Below the pieces are notes generated by a model that was not told where the DNA came from, searched no databases, and saw nothing but the letters and a program-made list of their open reading frames with translations. 64,000 nucleotides of DNA, from assembly GCA_028279345.1 (NCBI GenBank), contig JANQNY010000034.1, forward strand, positions 22,590 through 86,589, given 5' to 3'. Below, piece by piece: positions 24,875 to 33,935 of this stretch. This DNA comes from Geminicoccaceae bacterium. Lineage in GTDB: Bacteria > Pseudomonadota > Alphaproteobacteria > Geminicoccales > Geminicoccaceae. Numbering within the stretch: the first letter of the stretch is position 1; each line of letters starts with the position of its first letter. A program made the position numbers and the translations under genes.

Positions 24875-25756
24875 CTAATCTTGGAGGAGTGACGCTTTAC
24901 GACCCTTACCGACCAGATATGAGCAAAATGACGCGCAAGCACCTATCATGAATAGGGCATCAATCTCGTCTACTCTGGGTTTATCGTCGTCGATCAGCGC
25001 GTGTCGGATACCCTGTTCAGAGTTGGAATAAGCATATATCTTCTCCAGGCCTTCCTTAAATTACGGATTGATATCGGTCGCACTGCTCAACCGCTTTAAC
25101 GCAGGCCCGAGGGTCGATGACGCAGCTTGATCGAGATTTCGAGCAGTTGATTCTACGGCATGAACGCTCTCCCTAATTGCAGCTGCGTACACCCGACGAT
25201 TAAAACTTTGAATTGCTGCATCAAGGTGGGACTTGGCTCCGGTCAAACGAGCGGCTTCTATACTGGTAAGGGCTTCCTGGAGCATGCGACCCTCTTCCTC
25301 TGTCGCGGCTGGTGCGATCGTCTTCTGATCCGCGCCAATGATGTACGCCGCACAGTGTTCATCGAGAATATGCCCAATCTCCAGCTCCAAAGAATAGGGT
25401 TTGTCCGGGTGACGAATGCAAAATTGCAAGAAGTCAAGAACATCATAATATTCTTTTTCCAAGAAAAGCGTCTTGTATCTTACTTTAAGGTTAGCCAAAA
25501 GATTGTCAAATTCGTCGACGGGAAGAAATTTAATGTTAGTTTCAAAATCATAGATAATATTATTCCATTCCCCAAAGACTCTTCTTTTTCCGGAGGCGTA
25601 GCCCGCGCTCTCATCTAACTTTTCAAAAAAGAGACTCCAGAGCTGATTGCGCAGGGGTATGCTTAGCTCGCCCAGGCCCAGCCTTGTCGGCATCGGCGCT
25701 ATGCCTTGGGAGCGAGAAAAAGTCTGCATGGATTTGTTGTAGAACAAGCGTGCCAT
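24875..25756 (-). pseudogene. AbiJ-type (AbiJ_NTD4-like) abortive infection protein gene interrupted by an in-frame stop
   Basis: The upstream part encodes 231 residues with LSIPLRNQLWSLFFEKLDES, YYDVLDFLQFCIRH and FNRRVYAAAIRESVHAVEST, features of AbiJ_NTD4 proteins with a HEPN-like C terminus. The frame meets TAA at 25063-25061 and then continues without any shift for 61 more codons to TAG at 24877-24875. That continuation holds the family's conserved end: FKEGLEKIYAYSNSEQGIRH, then the region RVDEIDALFMIGACASFCSY. A single CAA or GAA to TAA change would explain this. The gene is visibly more A/T-rich than its neighbours, suggesting acquisition. ATG 25756 or ATG 25729 may be the start. It could be dead, or active only as a shortened protein or through readthrough. 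Confidence 0.8.
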
Positions 25757-25782
25757 GAAAATAACTCTGCATTCGCGTATGT

Positions 25783-26829
25783 CTACGCCACCGCCGCCGG
25801 CGCCTTGGCCTTCGCGGCGGCCACCTCAGCCTCCAGCCGGCCTTCCTCCACCGCATGGCAGCGCACGTCGCGTTCGCCGATGTGGACCGGCAGCGGCGTC
25901 TCTGTGCGGCACCGCTCGTTGGCGAAGGGGCAGCGGGGGTGGAAGTGGCAGCCAGGGGGTGGGGCGATGGGGCTCGGCACTTCGCCGGCGACCGGGATGC
26001 GCTTCTTCCCGGTCATCTCGAGGTCCGGGATCGCGTCCAGCAGCATGCGCGTATAGGGGTGCTGCGGGTCCCTGAAGATCTCACGCGCGGGGCCGACCTC
26101 GACCAGTCGGCCCAGGTACATCACGCCCAGATAATCGGAGATGTGGTAGACGACCGCCAGGTCGTGGCTGATGAAGAGATAGGAGAGACCCAGCTCGGTC
26201 TGCAGGTCCTTCATCAGGTTCAGAATCTGCGCCTGCACCGAGACGTCGAGCGCCGAAGTGGGCTCGTCGCAGACCAGAAACTCGGGGTTCGAGGCGAGCG
26301 CGCGTGCGATCGAGATGCGCTGCCGCTGACCGCCCGAAAACTCGTGCGGGAACTTCTCGCCGTCCTTGGCCGAGAGCCGCACCTGCTCCAACAGCTCGCC
26401 CACACGGCGCGCGATGGCGGTGTCGTCGCTCATGAGCCCGTGCGCGCGGATGGGTTCCGCGATGATATCGAGGACGCGCCAGCGCGGGTTGAGGCTCGCA
26501 TAGGGGTCCTGGAAGATCATCTGGAAGCGGCGTCGGAGCTTTGCCATCTCGGCGCGGCCCTGCACCTGGGCCATGTCGTGGCCGTCGAACACCACCTTGC
26601 CTTCGGTGGGCGTGTAGAGCCCGACCACCAGCCGCGCGACCGTCGACTTGCCACAGCCGCTCTCGCCGACGAGGCTCACCGTCTTGCCCTTCGGAATCTC
26701 GAAGCTCACGCCGTCGACGGCCCTCAGATAGGTTCGCCCTTCGCCGTGGAGTAGGCGCCTGAGGATCGGCGCCGACACGTCGAACGCCTTCGACAGGCCG
26801 TCCACCTGCAAGATCGGCGGCGCGCTCAT
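25783..26829 (-). CDS. dppF: Oligopeptide/dipeptide ABC transporter ATP-binding protein, DppF/OppF type
   Basis: A 348-residue ATPase. Walker A is VGESGCGKSTVARLVVGLY, the Q-loop IFQDPYASLNPRWRV, the signature HEFSGGQRQRISIARAL, and Walker B FLVCDEPTSALD. The C-terminal oligopeptide/dipeptide domain includes PPPGCHFHPRCPFANERC, whose cysteines resemble an iron-sulfur-type site seen in this subfamily. An Ala/Lys-rich tail follows. It overlaps dppD by four bases and is last in the operon. Confidence 0.93.
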   Translation of the reverse strand: MSAPPILQVDGLSKAFDVSAPILRRLLHGEGRTYLRAVDGVSFEIPKGKTVSLVGESGCGKSTVARLVVGLYTPTEGKVVFDGHDMAQVQGRAEMAKLRRRFQMIFQDPYASLNPRWRVLDIIAEPIRAHGLMSDDTAIARRVGELLEQVRLSAKDGEKFPHEFSGGQRQRISIARALASNPEFLVCDEPTSALDVSVQAQILNLMKDLQTELGLSYLFISHDLAVVYHISDYLGVMYLGRLVEVGPAREIFRDPQHPYTRMLLDAIPDLEMTGKKRIPVAGEVPSPIAPPPGCHFHPRCPFANERCRTETPLPVHIGERDVRCHAVEEGRLEAEVAAAKAKAPAAVA

Positions 26830-27818
26830 TCGGCGGCCTCGGCATGGGCGGTGTCATGCAGCCAGCAGGCAGCCCGCGAGGCGCCCGCCTGCATCAGCTC
26901 GGGGCGCTGCTTGTCGCAGCGGCCGAAGCGCTTGGGGCAGCGCGGGTGGAAGGCGCAGCCCGTCGGGATCTCGGTGAGCCTGGGCATCGAGCCCTCGATC
27001 TGGGTAAGCCGCGCGAGGTCGTGGCCGACGACCGGGATCGAGCCCATCAGCCCTTCGGTGTAGGGGTGCTTCGCGTTTCTGATGACCTCCGCGACGGGGC
27101 CGATCTCGGCGATACGGCCGGCATACATGACGGCCACCCGGTCGGCCGTTTCGGCGATGACGCCCATGTCATGGGTGATGAGCATGACGGCAGCACCATG
27201 CTCCTCGCAGAGCCGCTTCAGGAGCTTGATGATCTGCGCCTGGATCGAGACGTCGAGCGCTGTCGTCGGCTCGTCGGCGATGATCATCCGCGGGTTGACG
27301 CAAAGGGCCAACGCGATGACCACGCGCTGGCGCATGCCGCCCGAGAATTGGTGCGGGTACTGGTCGATGCGGACGTCGGCGGCGGGGATGCCGACCTCGC
27401 CCAGGAGGTCGATCGCGTGCTTGCGCGCCTGGGTCTCGGTCAACTCCTGATGCGTCATGATGGTCTCGGTCAGCTGACGGCCGACCGTGTAGAGCGGATT
27501 GAGCGAGGTGAGCGGGTCTTGGAACACCATGCCGATGCGCTTACCGCGCACCCGGCGCATCTGCTCCGCGGTCAGATTGTCGATCCGCTCTCCGTCCAGC
27601 CAGACCTCGCCGCCGGCGATGCGGCCGGGCGGCTCGAGGAGGCGGATGATCGCCGTGCCGGTGATCGATTTGCCCGCGCCCGACTCACCGACGACGCCGA
27701 GCACTTCGCCCTCGCCCACCTGGAACGAGACGTCGTCGACGGCGGTGAGCGTGCCGCGCCGGGTCGGGAACTCGACCCGCAGGTTCCTGACATCGAGGAC
27801 GGGGCGCTTGTCGGCCAC
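26826..27818 (-). CDS. dppD: Oligopeptide/dipeptide ABC transporter ATP-binding protein, DppD/OppD type
   Basis: A 330-residue ATPase partner of DppF. GTG 27818 is the start that matches family length; it lies 8 bases after the dppC stop. Motifs are VVGESGAGKSITGTAIIRLL, VFQDPLTSLNPLYTV, HQFSGGMRQRVVIALAL, IIADEPTTALDVSIQAQI and the C-terminal PTGCAFHPRCPKRFGRCD. The two ATPases drive import through DppB and DppC. Confidence 0.93.
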   Translation of the reverse strand: MADKRPVLDVRNLRVEFPTRRGTLTAVDDVSFQVGEGEVLGVVGESGAGKSITGTAIIRLLEPPGRIAGGEVWLDGERIDNLTAEQMRRVRGKRIGMVFQDPLTSLNPLYTVGRQLTETIMTHQELTETQARKHAIDLLGEVGIPAADVRIDQYPHQFSGGMRQRVVIALALCVNPRMIIADEPTTALDVSIQAQIIKLLKRLCEEHGAAVMLITHDMGVIAETADRVAVMYAGRIAEIGPVAEVIRNAKHPYTEGLMGSIPVVGHDLARLTQIEGSMPRLTEIPTGCAFHPRCPKRFGRCDKQRPELMQAGASRAACWLHDTAHAEAAE

Positions 27819-27826
27819 GGGCGGTC

Positions 27827-28798
27827 TCAGCGGAGCTTCGGGTTGAGGGCGTCCCTGAGCCAGTCGCCCAGGAGATTGACGGCCAGCACGAGGATCACCA
27901 AGGCCACACCGGGAAAAATCGTCATCCACCACTCGCCCGAGAACAGGAAGTCGTTGCCGATGCGGATCAGCGTGCCGAGCGACGGGTTGGTGACCGGCAC
28001 GCCGACGCCGAGGAAGGAGAGGGTGGCCTCGGTGATGATGGCAATCGCCAGGGATAGCGTCGCGATGACCAGCACCGGCCCCATGACGTTGGGGAGCACG
28101 TGGCGGTACATGATCAGAATCGGGTGGATGCCGATGACGCGCGCGGCTTGAACATACTCCTTGTTCTTCTCGACCAGCGTCGAGCCGCGCACGGTGCGGG
28201 CGAAGTTGACCCACAAGGACGCGGCGATGGCGATCACGAGCACGGCGAGCTTGCTCTCGGCGTGCGCCGCGCGGCCGAGCACCGCGCCCGCGATGCCGTC
28301 GATCATGAGGGCGATGAGGATCGCCGGAAAGGTGAGTTGAACGTCGGCGATACGCATGATGAGCGCGTCGATCCAGCCGCCGAAATAGCCCGAGATGAGG
28401 CCCAATATGGTTCCCACCACGGCGGCGATGAGCACGCCCAGGAAGCCCACCATCAGCGAGATCCTGAGCCCGAAGATGATCGCCGAGAGCACGTCCCGGC
28501 CCTGATCGTCGGTGCCGAGGAGGAAGGTCGCGTCGCCGCCCGCGACCCAGGCGGGCGGGCGGAAGGCGTCCATGAGGTTGAGGCCGGCGATGTTGTAGGT
28601 ATCGTAGGGGGCCACCCACGGCGCAAAGATCGCGCAGAAGAACAGGATCATGGTGACGACGAACGCAATGATCGTCACCGGGGAGCGCTTGAAGCTGTAG
28701 AAGACGTCGCCGTCCAGAAACGCCTTGATGTTGCCAGAGAGCCGTGCCCCGAAGCTCGGCGCGGCGGGCAGCTCGACCGTCGTCTCGATGTTCTGCAT
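27827..28798 (-). CDS. dppC: Dipeptide/oligopeptide ABC transporter permease, DppC type
   Basis: A 323-residue permease with six helices and an N-terminal cytoplasmic extension (SGNIKAFLDGDVFYSFKRSP). The family segment FLLGTDDQGRDVLSAIIFGL is present. The EAA coupling loop reads YVQAARVIGIHPILIMYRHV. It ends GDWLRDALNPKLR as in DppC/OppC. Ten bases separate it from dppB. Confidence 0.93.
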   Translation of the reverse strand: MQNIETTVELPAAPSFGARLSGNIKAFLDGDVFYSFKRSPVTIIAFVVTMILFFCAIFAPWVAPYDTYNIAGLNLMDAFRPPAWVAGGDATFLLGTDDQGRDVLSAIIFGLRISLMVGFLGVLIAAVVGTILGLISGYFGGWIDALIMRIADVQLTFPAILIALMIDGIAGAVLGRAAHAESKLAVLVIAIAASLWVNFARTVRGSTLVEKNKEYVQAARVIGIHPILIMYRHVLPNVMGPVLVIATLSLAIAIITEATLSFLGVGVPVTNPSLGTLIRIGNDFLFSGEWWMTIFPGVALVILVLAVNLLGDWLRDALNPKLR

Positions 28799-28808
28799 CG
28801 TCGCCCTC

Positions 28809-29792
28809 CTAGTGCGCCGGCCCGGGCCGCTCGATCCGTAGGCGCGGATCGACGGCGTAGTAGAGCAGGTCGACGGTGAGGTTGATGAGGACGAAGAAGA
28901 GCGCCACCAGAACCAGGTAGCTCGACATGATCGGAATATCGACGAACTGGATCGCCTGGATGATCAACAGGCCCATCCCCGGCCACTGAAACACCGTCTC
29001 GGTAATGATCGAGAAGGCGAGCAGGGCGCCGATCTGCAGGCCCATGATGGTAATGACCGGCACCAACGTGTTCTTGAGCGCGTGGCCGAAATTGATCGAG
29101 CGCTGCTTGAGCCCGCGGGCACGCGCGAACTTGATGTAGTCCGTGCGCAGCACTTCGAGCATCTCGGCGCGCACGAGGCGCATGATCAGCGTGAGCTGGA
29201 AGAGCGCGAGGGTGAAGGCCGGCATGATGATATGGCTCCAGCCCTGAAGCGTGAGGAAGCTGGTCTGCCACCCGCCGAGGTCGACGGTCCCGCCGCGGCC
29301 GAAGGTCGGCAGCCAACCGAGCCAGACGCCGAACGTCAGGATCAGGATGATGCCGATGAGAAAGGTCGGCAGCGAGATGCCGATGAGGCTGATCGTCAAG
29401 AACACGCGCGACAGCCAAGAATAGCGGTTGAGGCCCGTATAGACCCCCATGGGCACGCCGATCGCGAGCGCCAGGATGGCGGAAAGGAAGACCAACTCCA
29501 GCGTCGCCGGCAGGCGTTCGGCGATGAGCTGGTCGACGGGCTTGCCCATCCGATAGGAGATGCCGAACTCGCCCTGCATCGCATTCCCCACCCACTTCAC
29601 GAACTGGATGGGGATGGGGTCGTTGAGCCCGAGCTGCTCGCGGAGCGCCTCGCGTTGCGCCTCGGTCGCCTCCTGGCCGACCATGTTGTTGATCGGGTCG
29701 CCGACGAACTGGAACAGCGAGAAGGAGATGAGCGCGACGACCAGCATCACGAACACCGCCTGGATCATGCGCTGTGCGATGAAGTCGATCAT
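28809..29792 (-). CDS. dppB: Dipeptide/oligopeptide ABC transporter permease, DppB type
   Basis: A 327-residue permease. The N-terminal helix VMLVVALISFSLFQFVGDPI is followed by the periplasmic segment LREQLGLNDPIPIQFVKWVG. The coupling loop reads YIKFARARGLKQRSINFGHA and the C terminus contains LINLTVDLLYYAVDPRLR, both typical. It forms the membrane pore with DppC and lies 57 bases downstream of the first binding-protein gene. Confidence 0.93.
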   Translation of the reverse strand: MIDFIAQRMIQAVFVMLVVALISFSLFQFVGDPINNMVGQEATEAQREALREQLGLNDPIPIQFVKWVGNAMQGEFGISYRMGKPVDQLIAERLPATLELVFLSAILALAIGVPMGVYTGLNRYSWLSRVFLTISLIGISLPTFLIGIILILTFGVWLGWLPTFGRGGTVDLGGWQTSFLTLQGWSHIIMPAFTLALFQLTLIMRLVRAEMLEVLRTDYIKFARARGLKQRSINFGHALKNTLVPVITIMGLQIGALLAFSIITETVFQWPGMGLLIIQAIQFVDIPIMSSYLVLVALFFVLINLTVDLLYYAVDPRLRIERPGPAH

Positions 29793-29849
29793 CGGCGTCT
29801 CCTTTTGGCGCGGCGGGCCCGAGAGCCCGGCCGCGCCTGGACACTTCGC

Positions 29850-31436
29850 CTACTTCAAGGTGACGTAGCGCAAGTCGATGTCGTTGAACGGTCGCTGGAT
29901 GACCTCCTCGACCGTGTCCGCTCGCACGCCCCACGCCAGCGCCTGCTGGTGCAGTGGAATGTGGCCGACATCCTCCTTGTGGATCCGGAAGGCCTCGCGA
30001 ATGAGCTCGTTGCGCGCCTCCTCGTCGACGGTCTGGGAGATCTGGACGCTCAGCTCCTCGACCTCCGGGTTGGAGTAACGACCGGAGTTCCAAGCACCCG
30101 AACCAGGCGCTTCCGTCGTCATTAGGTTCTGCAGCGGGTTGTGGGCGTCGTATGACCCCGGCGTCCAGCCGAGCATGAAGAAGCTCGTGTCGTGGTCCCG
30201 GATCTTGTTGAAGTGCAGGGACTTGGTCTGGGCGTTCAGGGTCACATCAATCCCGATCCGCTCCAGCATCGCCACCATCGCCGTGCAGATCGCCTCGTCG
30301 TTGACGTAGCGGTCGTTGGGGCAGTCGAAGGTGACCGGGAATCCGTCGGGGTAGCCCGCTTCCGCAAGCAGCTCCTGGGCGCGCTCGGGATCGAAGGGAT
30401 AGGGCTCGTTCATGTCCTCTTGGAAGCCATTGATGCCCGGCGCGACCATGAGGCCGGTCGGCGTCGCGGCGCCGCGCATCACCACGCGCTTGATGCCTTC
30501 CTTGTCGATCGCGTGCGCGAAGGCTTCGCGCACGCGAACGTCCTTGAACGGGTTCTCGCCCGAGCCGGGCATGTCGAGCAACTCGTCGCGGTGGTGATCG
30601 AAGCCGAAGAAGATGGTCCGAAGCTCCGGGCCCTGCAGCACCGTGACATCGGGCTCACCTTCCAGCCGCGGGATGTCCTGCAATGGTACGGGATACATCG
30701 CATCGATCTCGCCCGAGAGCAGGGCTGCGACGCGCGTGGCGTCGTTGCCGATCGGGGTGAAGATCGCCTGATCGATGTTGTCGGTGCGCTCGTCCTGGCC
30801 CCACCAATCCTCGAAAGGTTCGAGGACGACGCGGTTGTCCTGAACCCATTCGACGATCCGGAAGGGACCGGTGCCGTTCGCGTTGGCGTTGGCAAAGTTC
30901 TGCAGGCCCGCGCCAGCGATGACCTCGAACGCATCATTCTCGTCCATGAACTCCTTATCGACGATGTAAAAGTTCGGCATGTTGAGCAGCAGCGTCGGGT
31001 CTGGCGCCTTGGTCTTGATTTCGACGGTGTAGTCGTCGATCGCGTTCACGCTCTCGATCGAGGAGATCGCAAACGCCATGTCCGAGCTCTCCTGGCTCTG
31101 GCGCTCGAAGCTGTAGACGACGTCGTCGGCGGTGAAAGGGTTGCCGTTGTGGAAAGTGACGCCCTCGCGCAGCGTGAAGATCCACGTCGTGTCGTCGGTA
31201 CGTTCCCACTCGGTGGCGAGATCCGGTTCCAACGACAGGTCCGGCAAGCGGTGGATGAGCCGACCGTAGATGTTCGACTTCATCGTGTTGGTCGGTCCCT
31301 CGTTGTTGTTGTGAGGGTCGAGACCAAGGATGTCGCCAGTCGTGGAGTAGCGGAACACCTTGTCCTGGGCGTCCGCCGTTGCCGCCGTCAGCGCCATGAG
31401 CGCGGCCGAGGCCAACAGTAGGCCGGGTCGGGTCAT
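29850..31436 (-). CDS. dppA: ABC transporter substrate-binding protein, DppA/OppA family (copy 1)
   Basis: A 528-residue periplasmic receptor. The ATG at 31436 follows GGGAGA and gives a signal peptide (LLLASAALMALTAATADA). Family motifs are WIFTLREGVTFHNGNPFTAD with DVVYSFERQ, and the hinge region ATRVAALLSGEIDAMYPVPL. The C-terminal lobe carries the FMLGWTPGSYDAHNPLQNL segment. It is closely similar to the next gene upstream, throughout its length. The cargo may be peptides or another amphipathic small molecule. Confidence 0.93.
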   Translation of the reverse strand: MTRPGLLLASAALMALTAATADAQDKVFRYSTTGDILGLDPHNNNEGPTNTMKSNIYGRLIHRLPDLSLEPDLATEWERTDDTTWIFTLREGVTFHNGNPFTADDVVYSFERQSQESSDMAFAISSIESVNAIDDYTVEIKTKAPDPTLLLNMPNFYIVDKEFMDENDAFEVIAGAGLQNFANANANGTGPFRIVEWVQDNRVVLEPFEDWWGQDERTDNIDQAIFTPIGNDATRVAALLSGEIDAMYPVPLQDIPRLEGEPDVTVLQGPELRTIFFGFDHHRDELLDMPGSGENPFKDVRVREAFAHAIDKEGIKRVVMRGAATPTGLMVAPGINGFQEDMNEPYPFDPERAQELLAEAGYPDGFPVTFDCPNDRYVNDEAICTAMVAMLERIGIDVTLNAQTKSLHFNKIRDHDTSFFMLGWTPGSYDAHNPLQNLMTTEAPGSGAWNSGRYSNPEVEELSVQISQTVDEEARNELIREAFRIHKEDVGHIPLHQQALAWGVRADTVEEVIQRPFNDIDLRYVTLK

Positions 31437-31673
31437 GTTGATGTCTCCCAAACGACGCGGGCCGATTCGTCCCCGCAGATCGACCACGCATAGCTGAGTT
31501 GCAGGCATGTAACCAGACCAAGGTGGAACAAGCGCCGCCTGTGTCAAACCCCCGTTTTCCGGCCCATCGGCCGGTGCCGGCATCGGGCGTCCCATGTGCG
31601 TTGCGGCTGCGGGTCACAGGCCCGTGATCCGCGCCTCCCAACCGATGCGCGACCTCCGTAGCGAATGACGCGC

Positions 31674-33269
31674 CTAATCGAGCGTCACGTACCGCAAGTC
31701 GACGTCGTCGAAGGGTCGTTGGACGATCTCGGCAACCGCGTCGGTCCGCACCCCCCAGGCGAGCGCCTGCTGGTGCAGCGGAAGGTGCCCAACCTCGTCG
31801 TAGTGGATCTGAAACGCCTCTCGGATCAATGCGTCGCGCGCTTCGCTATCGACGGTGGACGCGATCAGATCGGTGAGCTCCTCGATCCTGGGGTTGCTGT
31901 AGCGGCCCGAGTTCCACGTGCCCTGGCCGGGGCCGTCCAGCGTTATGATGTTCTGCAAGACGTTGTGCGCGTCGAACGAGCCCGGCGTCCACCCGAGCAT
32001 GTAGAAGCTGGTATCGTAGCCGCTGGGCGCACCGATCTTGTTGAAATGCAGCGAGCGCGGCTGGGCGTTCAGCGTCACGTCGATGCCGACGCGCTCCAGC
32101 ATCGGAATCATGGCCGTACAGATCGCTTCGTCATTCACGTAGCGGTCGTTCGGGCAATCCAGCGTGATCGGGAAACCGTCAGGATAGCCTGCCTCGGCGA
32201 GCAGAAGCTTCGCTTGCTCAGGTTCGAACGGGTAGGGCGTGTTCATGTCTTCCTGGAAGCCCTCGATGCCAGGCGCGATCATCAATCCCGTCGGCGTTGC
32301 GGCGTCACGCATGACGACGCGCTTGATGCCCTCCTTGTCGATCGCCAAGGCGAAGGCGCGCCGCACGCGGCCATCTTTTAGCGGGTTCTCTCCGGAGCCT
32401 GGCATGTCCAGCAGCTCATCGCGGTGCTGGTCGAAGCCGAAGAAGATCGTGCGCAGCTCCGGCCCCTGAAGAACGGCGACGTCAGGATGGCCGGTGAGCC
32501 GCGGCACGTCCTGCAGTGGGATCGGGTACATCATGTCGACCTCGCCGGAGAGGAGTGCTGCCACCCGCGTGGCATCGTTGCCGATGGGTGTGAAGATGGC
32601 TCGCTCGACATTGCCGGCGTCGTCGCCATGGCCCCACCAGTGAGCGTTTCGCTCCACCTCTAGTCGATTGTCCTGTACCCATTCCACTAGCCGGAATGGG
32701 CCGGTCCCGTTGGCGTTCGTATTGACGAAACTCTGCGCGCCGGCTGCAAGAGCCACATCGAATCCATCATTTTCTTCTGTGTATTCTTCATCAACAATGA
32801 AAAACAGTGGCAGATTAAGTAGTAACGTTGGGTCAGGCGCACTCGTCTTAACTTCGATGGTCAAGTCGTCGATCGGTTCGATGGTTGCGATGGACGCCAC
32901 CGCCGTGGCCATTTCGGCACCTGGCTGACGTTGTCGCTCGAAACTGTAGATGACGTCGTTGGCGGCAAAGGGGTTCCCGTTGTGAAAGGTCACGCCGTCG
33001 CGGAGCGTGAAGATCCACGTCGTCTCATCGACGCGTTCCCACTCGGTGGCGAGATCCGGCGCCAGCGACAGATCGGGTCGGCGATGAATCAAGCTGCCAT
33101 AGAGGTTGCCCTTCATCGCGTTGGTCGGGCCATTGTTGTGCGCGTGCGGATCGAGGCCGAGGATGTCCCCGCTGGCGGCGTAGCGGAACACCTTCTCCTG
33201 CGCGTCGGCGGTTCGCGCTGCGAGCGCCAGGAATGCGGAGAGGACCAATACGAGACTGAGCCTGAGCAT
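31674..33269 (-). CDS. ABC transporter substrate-binding protein, DppA/OppA family (copy 2)
   Basis: A 531-residue paralogue of the adjacent binding protein, with the same landmarks: TTWIFTLRDGVTFHNGNPFA, ATRVAALLSGEVDMMYPIPL, MLGWTPGSFDAHNVLQNI and a near-identical tail ending VDLRYVTLD. ATG 33269 follows GGGGGA and begins a signal peptide (LSLVLVLSAFLALAARTADA). The two genes form a tandem duplication ahead of one permease/ATPase set, which would let one importer use two receptors of different specificity. A stretch near 32.75-32.85 kb uses noticeably more A/T-ending codons. Confidence 0.92.
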   Translation of the reverse strand: MLRLSLVLVLSAFLALAARTADAQEKVFRYAASGDILGLDPHAHNNGPTNAMKGNLYGSLIHRRPDLSLAPDLATEWERVDETTWIFTLRDGVTFHNGNPFAANDVIYSFERQRQPGAEMATAVASIATIEPIDDLTIEVKTSAPDPTLLLNLPLFFIVDEEYTEENDGFDVALAAGAQSFVNTNANGTGPFRLVEWVQDNRLEVERNAHWWGHGDDAGNVERAIFTPIGNDATRVAALLSGEVDMMYPIPLQDVPRLTGHPDVAVLQGPELRTIFFGFDQHRDELLDMPGSGENPLKDGRVRRAFALAIDKEGIKRVVMRDAATPTGLMIAPGIEGFQEDMNTPYPFEPEQAKLLLAEAGYPDGFPITLDCPNDRYVNDEAICTAMIPMLERVGIDVTLNAQPRSLHFNKIGAPSGYDTSFYMLGWTPGSFDAHNVLQNIITLDGPGQGTWNSGRYSNPRIEELTDLIASTVDSEARDALIREAFQIHYDEVGHLPLHQQALAWGVRTDAVAEIVQRPFDDVDLRYVTLD

Positions 33270-33428
33270 TTCTGTGTCCCCCGAAAATGCGGTCCAGTAT
33301 CCTGATGCAACAGAGCGGAATATAGCGGAAAACAGCCGAGCCAGCCAGAAGCGGACAGTATGGTCTAGCGGTGCACGACACTTGCAACATGGCTTGAGGC
33401 GTGGCCGCAGGCGGTGGAGGGAGGCGCC

Positions 33429-33935
33429 TTGGAAGCGTGGCAGCAACACATCATCGAGGCGATCGCCGCTGCCGGCATTCGCCAGGTTGCCTACGTTCCA
33501 GACGCGGGTCACACCCCCGTGATTCAAGCTTGCGAAGCCGATCCCGCCATCGAGGCGACGGTGCTGACGACCGAGGAGGAGGGCATCGCGCTCTTGGCCG
33601 GCGCCTGGCTCGGTGGCCAGCGTGGCTGCCTCCTCATGCAGTCGAGCGGCGTCGGCAACTGCATCAACATGCTCGCGCTTGCGAAGGCCGGCGGGTTCCC
33701 GCTGCCAATGCTCGTGACCATGCGCGGCGAGTGGGCGGAGTTCAACGGCTGGCAGGTGCCGATGGGGCGCGCGACGACGCCGGCGTTGGAGGCGATCGGC
33801 GTCATGGTCCATCGGGCTGAGCGCGCTGAAGAGGTGGCCGACGCGGTCAGCGGTGCTTTCGACCTCGCGTTCCACGGCGAGCTGCCGGTTGCTGTGCTGC
33901 TGGCGCAGCGCCTCACTGGCAGGAAACGGTGGTGA
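33429..33935 (+). CDS. ThDP-dependent decarboxylase alpha subunit, ComD-like (sulfopyruvate/phosphonopyruvate decarboxylase type)
   Basis: A 168-residue pyrimidine-binding half of a split thiamine-diphosphate enzyme. The catalytic Glu lies in TVLTTEEEGIALLAGAWLGG, followed by QSSGVGNCINMLALAKAGGF and PMLVTMRGEWAEFNGWQVPM. TTG 33429 is favoured by the GGAGGGAGG just upstream; GTG 33414 is an alternative. Its end overlaps the beta-subunit start. ComDE decarboxylates sulfopyruvate to sulfoacetaldehyde; a SlcC/ComC-like pair that could supply sulfopyruvate sits at the left end of the window. It diverges from the second dppA copy, so the importer may feed this pathway. Confidence 0.8.
   Translation: MEAWQQHIIEAIAAAGIRQVAYVPDAGHTPVIQACEADPAIEATVLTTEEEGIALLAGAWLGGQRGCLLMQSSGVGNCINMLALAKAGGFPLPMLVTMRGEWAEFNGWQVPMGRATTPALEAIGVMVHRAERAEEVADAVSGAFDLAFHGELPVAVLLAQRLTGRKRW

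Noticed and set aside
31437..31595. Upstream extension of the first dppA copy
   Set aside because: It would place 53 residues before a clear signal peptide; ATG 31436 has a ribosome-binding site.
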